The notes beneath the pieces are model-generated. The model was not told where the DNA came from. It did no database searches and was given only the letters and a program-made list of their open reading frames with translations. From positions 1 to 19,097 of the forward strand of contig JBHIBY010000049.1 of the NCBI GenBank assembly GCA_046759305.1: a stretch of 19,097 nt of DNA, in the 5' to 3' direction. Shown here piece by piece: positions 1 through 6,777 of this stretch (positions within the stretch are counted from its first letter, which is position 1; each line of letters begins with the position of its first letter). A program made the translations under genes and the position numbers. Origin of the DNA: JADFRG01 sp046759305. GTDB lineage: Bacteria > Chloroflexota > Anaerolineae > Anaerolineales > E44-bin32.

Positions 1-714
1 GATATTCCGAAACCCTTCATCCTCCTTTCCAATCGTCACGTACCTCAAAAACGGTTCGAGTATGCGATCTGGTCGCTCAAGAGGATTCTAAGAGAGCATG
101 GTTCCGTGGAGCTTGTGATAACTGGACAAGAGACCGAGTACACGCGCCTGCTCGAGTATCTTGCCGATGGTCTGGGAGTTAGCAAACATGTGCACTTCGT
201 GGGTTTGGTTTCCGAATTAGAGCTCGAACAACTCTATCAGGAAGCTTCTCTCTATGTGTATCCATCGCCGGAAGAGGACTTTGGCATGGGTGTGGTGGAG
301 GCTATGGCAGCGGGTACTCCGGTTGTAGCGTGGGATGTCGCGGGTCCATCGATCACGGTGCAAAATCGCGTAACCGGATTTCTTGCTGAGCCATATGAAG
401 TCGACCCCTTCGCATACGCAATGCTCACTCTGTTGGTGAACCCCTCGCTCGCCGAAAATATGGGACGTGCCTCAAACGCACGAGCGAGGCAGCTCTATTC
501 GATGGATCGTCATATCGGCACACTTGCAAGAATGATTAAGTTTGCATTGGCGGATGCTGAATTCAGCGAATTTATTGTGGAATCAATTGAGAGGCCAGAC
601 GAGTTGGCAACGCTCTCGACATCGTCGGAGAGTCTGGATCAAAGAGCACTCCCATTTCGCTATTCCCGATATGGATCGGGCGTCTCGATCGCTGAGGATG
701 AGTTCCTGAAGTGA
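1..714 (+). CDS. Glycosyltransferase, GT-B fold (GT4-like), C-terminal part
   Basis: The reading frame is open from the first base, so the gene is cut at the window edge; 237 codons are visible before TGA at 712-714. The part seen is the C-terminal, nucleotide-sugar-binding half of a GT-B glycosyltransferase. It starts with a beta-strand/loop of type FILLSNR, then a VELVITG strand, a VHFVGLV strand, and the family signature PSPEEDFGMGVVEAMAAGTP followed by VVAWDVAGP. The E...E pair in the signature contacts the sugar-nucleotide in GT4 enzymes (family knowledge). After it comes a GFLAEP segment and a helical end. The last 50 or so residues are Ser/Glu-rich and unlike the family, probably a disordered tail. 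It likely transfers a sugar to a lipid-linked or surface glycan; donor and acceptor cannot be read. The two envelope membrane proteins downstream support an envelope role. Confidence 0.88.
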   Translation, partial: DIPKPFILLSNRHVPQKRFEYAIWSLKRILREHGSVELVITGQETEYTRLLEYLADGLGVSKHVHFVGLVSELELEQLYQEASLYVYPSPEEDFGMGVVEAMAAGTPVVAWDVAGPSITVQNRVTGFLAEPYEVDPFAYAMLTLLVNPSLAENMGRASNARARQLYSMDRHIGTLARMIKFALADAEFSEFIVESIERPDELATLSTSSESLDQRALPFRYSRYGSGVSIAEDEFLK

Positions 715-968
715 GAATGACGCAAGGCCGGGATATGGGGATAGCATTTTGCCGCGCAATTGAGCAGAACCGCGCGACCCTTCAAGGACCTCACCTTGCT
801 CAGCAGCAACATGCAGCATTGTGCAGAGCGATTAGTGATCCAGGATGCTCAAGTCATTCCGCTCGTCACTCGAGACATTGAACTCTAAAAGGGCCCGAAA
901 GCATATAGGTCGTCTATCTAAGACAATGTCCCGATCTAACCGAATCCGCGACAGGCTGAATGTAGCAA

Positions 969-3900
969 ATGAATTCTAGAGAAGCCAGCTCACGCAGTAG
1001 CGTCTCTAACCGCGAGAAAGCTTCCAGCGCGGGCAATCCAACTAGCGTTCGAACTTCCCTGCTAGGGTTTGTTGCTGACGCGATCAGCCTGGTACTGGTT
1101 GCCACCGCGCTTGTTGTATTCGCGTATTTCCTCGGCAACGGACTATTGGATGGTCCGCTTAAAGGAAGCGACAGCCCAATGCACATTGGGTACGCAGTCT
1201 GGATTGACGAGTACTTCCCGATTCCGCCCCACTGGTATCCGCTTGTTGGGGGAGGTGTCTCACTGCTGCACGGATACCCGCTCGTTGCTCACTTTGTTAC
1301 TGTCCTAGCTCACCGACTTACCGATCTCTCAATTCTTCAGGCTTTCCGATTGATAAGTTTCATAACATTTCCTCTCACGGCTATTGGGATATATCTATTC
1401 TGTGCTATATCGCTCCGGCGAAAAATAGTCGGGCTTCTAGCGGGCGTTTTCTTTCTAATTGCTCCAGTCACGTGGACTTGGATGCACGACTGGGGCTTCT
1501 ACGCTTCCCAGGTTGCAATTGTGTTCCTGCCTCTGGCTCTTTTAGCCTTCGATAGATCCCTCTCCAGTCACATTTCACTCAAGCGGGATGGTCGAAGGCG
1601 ATTGTGGGTGGTAGCTCTTGTCCTTGTGCTGATCCTGGCCAGTTTGACACATATGATGGTGGGGGCGGCAGCTGTTGCGGGTATGGTGCTTCTGACGCTT
1701 ACGATGGCACTCGTGGCAGGTAGGAAAGGCCGCATGAGGATCTTCAAGGAAGGCATGCGCATCCTAGTTATCGCGGGCACGATAACTGTGCTTGTGATTG
1801 CGATTTATCTTGTTCCTTTTTACCTTTATGGACAGGAGGCGAATCGTGATGGATTGAATACTCCAGCTCCAGAGCAGCTTCATAGGTTGTCAATTCCAGA
1901 ATACCTTGGAGCAAAAGAAGTAAATCCTCGCGAGATCCTTACCAAAATGCAGTTTCCGCTGGTGGTTACGAGTTCTGCTTTCCTCGGCCTACTCCTGTAT
2001 TTCCAGCGATGGCGGAAGGGTGCGCCTCAATCGCGCAAACCGCTGGCAATTGCGATGACAGTAGTGCTGGCAAGCATATATGTCCTCTCGGCACCGATAG
2101 TTGCCTTCGTAATGAGCATTTCACCTCAAGCAGTGATGCTGTTCAACTTTCGAAGCTTACTGAATCTAGCCATGATCCTAATTCCAACCGCTGCCGCGTT
2201 GGGGGTGCTCGGTCTGGCGGAGATCCTTACCAAGCTCGCCATTGGCCTGCCATATTCAGTTTTGAGGCAACGAAGACTAGGCGAGAAGATAGGCACAACT
2301 GGTCGCTACTTTGCCTCGCCGATTGCCTTGCTAATCGCATTTCCAGCGACCTTGTATCTGGGCACCCTCTTTCCTGCGCTGCCACACCATGTCAGTTATG
2401 GCCCGCTAGCTAATGGGATTGATACGAGAGATCTGTGGGACGCGAGATCTGATGACAGCTGCAACTTGAGCAAGACTGAACCATTGCGACCTTCACTATG
2501 CGAGGTGCCTGAAGCCAGGAAATATCTGAATATCGAGGATCTGAGAAGACTATGTGCTGGCTGGACCGGAACTGACCCCGTGGTCCTTGTACTGTGCTCT
2601 GGCTCGGTAGTAGGTACGGATGCCGTAACCGAGTTTCTTGAGTATTGTGAAGGAAGTCATCAAAGTAGTGAATTGAACCATCCCTGCGGAGCTCGGGTTC
2701 GTAGTATGGCGTCTCAATTGGCTCAAATGCTTTGGCCAAAAGCTACCTTAAGTGATACTGATCTCCACCTAGACAACGTGCAGAAGCTCGCGTCGATGTT
2801 TCCTGCAAATGGCTCAATTAGAGTAGACATATCACCTTATTTGGGACGGATTATTCAAGATTTCAGTGCGTACTCTGGGTTATCGATGATCGATGCCTAC
2901 ACAAACCAAGTGTCCCTAATTCACGCGATGTGGGGATATCAGCAGAACGTCTTTTATTCCGATGACTCAAGCAGCACGGAGTTTGGAACGGCTAACAGAC
3001 TCAATGACCTTGGAAAGTGGTTCGGCATTGAATATGTGTTTGTGGATCGGAGACTTGACCCAGAACCTATATACATCGAAGGTGGATGGGTTGATGTTAC
3101 GGATGCGCTGCTCACTCCGGAATGGAAAAATGCAAAGGAAATTAACCCGCTTCAAATTTGGCAGCAACCCAACAGTCCACCTCTAGCTACCCAATCAAGT
3201 AGACCATCCGTGCTTGTTGTATCGAGGCCTGGATCCAGTGTCTATTCCAATGTCTTCCGGTTGGCAAACGATGGCCTCTTACCGTACGACAGGGCGCTCT
3301 GGATTGAAGAGACCCGCCCTGTTGACTCATTTACAGTTGACGAACTCCTGATGTTTGATGTGGTATTTATGCATGGATACGACTACAGAAACGGCTCAAC
3401 TGCCTGGAATCTCCTCGAGAATTATGTGAGGGCAGGCGGTGCGCTTTTTGTCGACACCGGCTGGCAATTCTGGATACCTGAATGGGAATTCGAGACTGCA
3501 CCTGCGGTACTTCCAATCGAAGAATTAAGCTGGACTGAGTATGGAGCTGATAGTGAATTCACTCTTGGCTCTCAGGATATTGCCGGCAACGTCGATATCT
3601 CCAGATTTAATCCAATGAAGTGGGAGGGTGGCGGATGGGCTGTCTCCGGCGCTGGTTCTGCTGACATTCGAGACTGGGGCAGGATGACATTGGCAGCTGG
3701 GGGCAGACCGCTAATTGTCTCAGGCAACCTGGAAGGCGGAAAAGTTATTTGGTCTGGAATGAATCTTCTTGGGCATGCGATGTACAACGGGTGGAACGAC
3801 GAGGAGGTTGCACTAATAGGGAATCTGCTTGAATGGCTAATCGGATCGAATGATCCCGTCGCAGATCACGATGTGACTGTGATACGCAATGATCCTGATC

Positions 3901-4550
3901 AAATAGACTTTATTCTCGGCGACAATATCTCGGAACAGAAGTGGCTTTATTGGCGTGAGGCCTACTATCCAAATTGGCATGCCTTCCTACTTGGGGACGC
4001 AGCTAAAACGGAAATCCCAATATATAGGGGTGGACCCGGCATGATGACGATTCCGCTTAGTCCTGAAGCCACAGGCGGCCAAATTAGGCTGGAGTGGATC
4101 CCATCACACTTAGAAAAGGCGGCCGTTCTAATATCGATCTTAGGATCGGTAATCTTAGTAGCAGTATTTCTAGATGGACTTCTTCTGAGAGGAGATGGAC
4201 TTACCTGGATTAAAATCGCAGTATTGATGAGAATCCCTCGACCCTTCCTTGGAGATGGGGTTAATGAGGATTGGGCTCGTCGCAAACGCATTGAGCTCGA
4301 GCAAGGTTCTTACTATCAGGGACCAGCACAGTTGGACGCCAGCGATGCGATCCCATGGCTCCGAGAGAACAAGAACAAGAGCCCGGACGGCGATAGCAAG
4401 GAGCATATCCACTCCGACGCTTTTGAAAAGGAGACGGACCCCGAAGTTGATAGAGAAAAGCTTCTAGAATCTTGGCTCAGCAGTGCGGGCAACGATCAGG
4501 ATGATTGGGCAAAGAGATTGCTCGACGACAAGGCGGCCGGAGACGACTGA
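969..4550 (+). CDS. Giant membrane protein, PTPS-related/GT-C-like, with glutamine-amidotransferase-like domain
   Basis: The protein has 1193 residues. A charged cytoplasmic N-terminus is followed by about ten hydrophobic segments between residues 35 and 470. The first loop has DSPMH (68-72) and the surrounding pattern typical of '6-pyruvoyl-tetrahydropterin synthase-related' membrane proteins (PF10131), which are GT-C-like despite the name. An acidic residue in that loop is the usual catalytic site in GT-C enzymes (family knowledge), so use of a polyprenyl-linked sugar donor is an inference. A soluble region follows. Residues about 745-960 resemble a class-I amidotransferase/ThuA-like Rossmann domain: strand PSVLVVSRPG, DVVFMHGYD, GGALFVDTGW, and GGKVIWSGMNLLG. 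No clear Cys-His-Glu triad is visible. A last membrane helix (1050-1075) precedes a charged tail of about 115 residues. No good ribosome site lies before this ATG. It overlaps the next gene. Confidence 0.82.
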   Translation: MNSREASSRSSVSNREKASSAGNPTSVRTSLLGFVADAISLVLVATALVVFAYFLGNGLLDGPLKGSDSPMHIGYAVWIDEYFPIPPHWYPLVGGGVSLLHGYPLVAHFVTVLAHRLTDLSILQAFRLISFITFPLTAIGIYLFCAISLRRKIVGLLAGVFFLIAPVTWTWMHDWGFYASQVAIVFLPLALLAFDRSLSSHISLKRDGRRRLWVVALVLVLILASLTHMMVGAAAVAGMVLLTLTMALVAGRKGRMRIFKEGMRILVIAGTITVLVIAIYLVPFYLYGQEANRDGLNTPAPEQLHRLSIPEYLGAKEVNPREILTKMQFPLVVTSSAFLGLLLYFQRWRKGAPQSRKPLAIAMTVVLASIYVLSAPIVAFVMSISPQAVMLFNFRSLLNLAMILIPTAAALGVLGLAEILTKLAIGLPYSVLRQRRLGEKIGTTGRYFASPIALLIAFPATLYLGTLFPALPHHVSYGPLANGIDTRDLWDARSDDSCNLSKTEPLRPSLCEVPEARKYLNIEDLRRLCAGWTGTDPVVLVLCSGSVVGTDAVTEFLEYCEGSHQSSELNHPCGARVRSMASQLAQMLWPKATLSDTDLHLDNVQKLASMFPANGSIRVDISPYLGRIIQDFSAYSGLSMIDAYTNQVSLIHAMWGYQQNVFYSDDSSSTEFGTANRLNDLGKWFGIEYVFVDRRLDPEPIYIEGGWVDVTDALLTPEWKNAKEINPLQIWQQPNSPPLATQSSRPSVLVVSRPGSSVYSNVFRLANDGLLPYDRALWIEETRPVDSFTVDELLMFDVVFMHGYDYRNGSTAWNLLENYVRAGGALFVDTGWQFWIPEWEFETAPAVLPIEELSWTEYGADSEFTLGSQDIAGNVDISRFNPMKWEGGGWAVSGAGSADIRDWGRMTLAAGGRPLIVSGNLEGGKVIWSGMNLLGHAMYNGWNDEEVALIGNLLEWLIGSNDPVADHDVTVIRNDPDQIDFILGDNISEQKWLYWREAYYPNWHAFLLGDAAKTEIPIYRGGPGMMTIPLSPEATGGQIRLEWIPSHLEKAAVLISILGSVILVAVFLDGLLLRGDGLTWIKIAVLMRIPRPFLGDGVNEDWARRKRIELEQGSYYQGPAQLDASDAIPWLRENKNKSPDGDSKEHIHSDAFEKETDPEVDREKLLESWLSSAGNDQDDWAKRLLDDKAAGDD

Positions 4551-5608
4551 TCTTAAGGGTGGATAGAAAGAAGTGGCTCATCGCCGGGCAGACACTGCTC
4601 GGCGTCATTCTTTTGGCAGCCTGGTTGTGGATCGTCGACCTTAACGCGGTTGCGGATACGCTCCGGTCGGCTCAGTGGGGATTCGTGGCGTTGGCAGCGA
4701 TTATCGCGGTCACAAGTACATCGGTGAGAGCCGTACGGTGGCATCTTATTCTTCGACCCATAGCCGAAGTACCAAGAATTGACGTTTGGCTAATCGGTCT
4801 TGCCTCGAGCCTCATCAATTTCGTGATCCCGATCCGCTCCGGCGAAATTGCCCGCAGCTTGTTCCTCAAGCAACGAGATACCGTGCCCATTTCAGCCTCC
4901 CTACCGACGGTTGCGGTGGATCGATCGCTCGATATGCTCGCGGTGCTTGTGATAGGAGCAATTGGAATTCTCACAGGCCTGCGGCTGGGCGGTTCTCTTT
5001 CGATCGTCCTCGCTCTTGGTGCAGGGCTGTTTCTTGGGTTCGCGACCTTCGTCATTCTGGCTATCTTTTGGCAAGAGCGCTTGATGCGCATGGTCGAGTG
5101 GGCAGTCCCGAAGTGGATCGGGGAGAACTTGCGAGAACGAATGCTTGGAATCCTTCAGGGGATCATGGACGGATTCACAGCCATCGGCAAGCAGCCTCGC
5201 AATCTTGCCCCGATCATCGGCCTGTCATTCGCTGCCGCGCTCCTAGATGCCACCGTGTTCTACCTGCTCTTTGTAAGCGTTGGAAATCCCGTTCCTCCGA
5301 TGGTTGCGCTCACAGGTTACGCTCTTTTCGCCATAACCTTCATTGTGCCTGGAGCGCCAGGTTACATCGGCAGCATGGAGGCCTTTGGGTCGCTAGTTTT
5401 TGGAGGGGCGCTTGGGATCCCGCAAGCAGCCTCTGCCAGCGTAGTCCTCATATTCCACGCTCTCAATGCCTTGATCTTGGGTATATTCGGTGGCATCGCG
5501 ATTTGGGCTCTTGGATTTCGACCGTCAGCCGCATTCAGAACGGTCGTCGATGCTCAGTCGCTGGCTGGTGTCCCGTCTCCAGAACCTCAACCAAGCGCGG
5601 AAACTTAG
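4505..5608 (+). CDS. Flippase-like integral membrane protein (lysylphosphatidylglycerol synthase TM region)
   Basis: A hydrophobic protein of 367 residues with 7-8 membrane segments. It shows the signatures of the PF03706/UPF0104 family: RSGEIARSLFLK (111-122), VDRSLDMLAVLV (138-149) and VPGAPGYIGSMEAF (281-294). This family holds the membrane half of MprF plus many stand-alone proteins next to glycosyltransferases, where lipid-linked substrate movement is suspected. No aminoacyl-transfer domain is present, so lysyl-PG synthesis is not implied. The start is uncertain. TTG at 4505 overlaps the upstream gene by 46 bp. GTG at 4559 (codon 19), 8 nt after the upstream stop, would give 349 residues beginning MDRKKW and removes an Arg-rich leader that may be spurious. 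The overlap or near-contact implies co-transcription with the giant membrane protein. Its last 15-20 residues are Pro/Ser-rich. Confidence 0.85.
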   Translation: MGKEIARRQGGRRRLILRVDRKKWLIAGQTLLGVILLAAWLWIVDLNAVADTLRSAQWGFVALAAIIAVTSTSVRAVRWHLILRPIAEVPRIDVWLIGLASSLINFVIPIRSGEIARSLFLKQRDTVPISASLPTVAVDRSLDMLAVLVIGAIGILTGLRLGGSLSIVLALGAGLFLGFATFVILAIFWQERLMRMVEWAVPKWIGENLRERMLGILQGIMDGFTAIGKQPRNLAPIIGLSFAAALLDATVFYLLFVSVGNPVPPMVALTGYALFAITFIVPGAPGYIGSMEAFGSLVFGGALGIPQAASASVVLIFHALNALILGIFGGIAIWALGFRPSAAFRTVVDAQSLAGVPSPEPQPSAET

Positions 5609-5789
5609 ATACACCGTTCTTCGTGAGTATGTCCCCACAAATCGTCTATTCGGTCATTGCCCAATCATCATGTAGTCCCCTGATCTTGGCCCACTCGTTT
5701 GACTGATATGTATGGGGGATGATGTTGCGAAGTGGTGGTATATGAAGACGACGAAGCCAGGTATTAAGCGGGGGCAAAACGAATAGCGC

Positions 5790-5809
5790 GACCAACCGTG
5801 AGGCTGGTC
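5790..5809. other. Short imperfect hairpin between convergent genes
   Basis: GACCAACC and GGCTGGTC can pair with one A-C mismatch around a short GTGA loop. It sits between the convergent flippase-like and receiver genes, so it may help end transcription, but no T-run follows on either strand. It is a weak terminator candidate. Confidence 0.25.
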
Positions 5810-5840
5810 AGTCACAATGCGGGCTGCAATTTGGGGTCAG

Positions 5841-6290
5841 CTATTTGAACAGCGGATCTTCAGGATTGGTTACGCTTAGAAATTTGCCGATAGAGTCGCG
5901 CAACTGCTGCGCAGAAAAGGGCTTCTTTAAATAGCCCGAGGCACCGGCGCGCAGCGCATCTTCGCGGGTCTCCGTGTAGGCCGTCACCACTAGAACTGGA
6001 ACTCCACGGAATTGGACGTTCGCACGTAGTTCGTTCAAAAAGGTGATGCCATCGATTTCCGGCATCATGACATCCAACAAGACCAGATCGGGTGTGACGC
6101 GTTCGAGGATCTCCCAGGCATCCTTGGCACTGTTCACCGGGAACGAATCGAAACCATACTCACCTAACACCATCGACATCACTTTGGTGTAAGCCTGCTC
6201 GTCGTCGATGACGAGAACTGCAGGCCGATCATTCAACTTTTCTTGATCTGGCATACAACTGCATTCTAGACCAGAGCCGATACCCGACAC
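5841..6290 (-). CDS. Stand-alone CheY-like response regulator receiver
   Basis: A single receiver domain of 149 residues with no output domain. Key residues are visible: the acidic pair D29-D30 (VIDDE), phosphoacceptor D73 (LLDVMMPE), T103 (VVTAYTE) and K123 before P124 (YLKKPF). It would take phosphate from a histidine kinase; none is encoded in the window. The chosen GTG start at 6290 has an AAGGTAG ribosome site about 7 nt upstream. ATG at codon 13 (6254) would also keep the whole domain but has no comparable site. It is convergent with the flippase-like gene and divergent from the GGDEF-EAL gene. Partnership with that protein is plausible from position only. An output through protein-protein contact is expected for this architecture. 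Confidence 0.93.
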   Translation of the reverse strand: MSGIGSGLECSCMPDQEKLNDRPAVLVIDDEQAYTKVMSMVLGEYGFDSFPVNSAKDAWEILERVTPDLVLLDVMMPEIDGITFLNELRANVQFRGVPVLVVTAYTETREDALRAGASGYLKKPFSAQQLRDSIGKFLSVTNPEDPLFK

Positions 6291-6426
6291 CTTGCGTCTA
6301 CCTTACGCTCTCCTAAATGCTTATTCCCAATGGCCTGCGTGCAAATCCGTTTCAAATGCCCGTGAGGGTGAATTCTGTAAGTTGTCCGGAAGTTCGCCGT
6401 TGAATAAGCGGTGCTATCGTGAACCT

Positions 6427-6439
6427 GGGGTCAGACCCC
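6427..6439. repeat. REP-like palindrome GGGGTC-A-GACCCC
   Basis: A perfect 6-bp inverted repeat around a single A, so it could form a tight hairpin. The nine bases TGGGGTCAG also occur once on the other side of the receiver gene (5832-5840) in the same direction. Palindromes of this type recur between genes in many bacteria. Only one full copy is present here. Confidence 0.45.
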
Positions 6440-6553
6440 GCGCAGCGTCCGCTCGGATCAATTCGAGTCAACGCCGCTGGGCCGCGGCATTGCTCTGGCA
6501 GCGTGCGGGAGTAAACATAAGTGCAGAGGCCGGAAGAGGGAGAGCTTGGCGAA

Positions 6554-6622
6554 GAGAGTTGTCGCGAATGCCAAAATGCCGACAGGTGCAAAGATTGCGA
6601 TCGCCTTCGAGAGTTGTCGCGA
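6554..6622. repeat. Pair of 14-bp direct repeats, GAGAGTTGTCGCGA
   Basis: Identical copies lie at 6554-6567 and 6609-6622, 55 bp apart start to start, about 155-225 bp before the GGDEF-EAL start codon. The spacing is close to five helical turns. They could be binding sites for a regulator of this divergent region, but nothing else supports that. Confidence 0.4.
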
Positions 6623-6673
6623 TCACCAAGTGGAGGAACTAAGAGAGCCAAATGGAGGCAACCAGGTTCGAAG

Positions 6674-6696
6674 GGAATCACGAAGCCGTGAGTTCC
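6674..6696 (+). other. Hairpin-forming segment in the GGDEF-EAL leader
   Basis: GGAATCAC and GTGAGTTCC pair over 8 bp with one bulged G, with loop GAAGCC, about 80 bp before the start codon. An outer AGGT/ACCT pairing (6664-6667 with 6705-6708) is possible. No known riboswitch consensus is met. Confidence 0.3.
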
Positions 6697-6777
6697 AGTC
6701 AGTGACCTCAAGATGGTGCTAAGACTACTGAAAGAAACGATCGACTGTTTCTCGGTGGGCAGGCAGAGGAAAGCCGC

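Larger units (their letters stand above)
6291..6777. other. 487-bp divergent intergenic region with repeats, no gene seen
   Basis: This region separates the minus-strand receiver from the plus-strand GGDEF-EAL gene, so it should hold both promoters; I found no convincing -35/-10 pair. It contains a REP-like palindrome (6427-6439), a 14-bp direct repeat (6554-6567 and 6609-6622) and a hairpin-forming segment (6674-6696). Open frames here lack ribosome sites and family signatures. A long minus-strand frame covering it runs into the start of the GGDEF-EAL gene and looks like a shadow. Confidence 0.6.

Noticed and set aside
717..881. 54-codon plus-strand ORF just after the glycosyltransferase
   Set aside because: No ribosome site, no domain and no conserved-looking pattern. 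The 254-bp gap before the giant membrane gene otherwise shows only weak promoter-like bases (TTGAAC near 878).
4786..5706. 306-codon plus-strand frame inside the flippase-like gene
   Set aside because: Out-of-frame shadow: rich in Arg, His, Cys and Trp with no domain, while the overlapping frame holds clear family motifs.
6654..6708. c-di-GMP-I riboswitch or tRNA fragment (GGTTCGAA at 6665)
   Set aside because: Key GEMM positions (GCAAACC, CGCAAAGCC) are broken and the order of stems does not fit. The T-arm-like octamer has no acceptor, D or anticodon arms.
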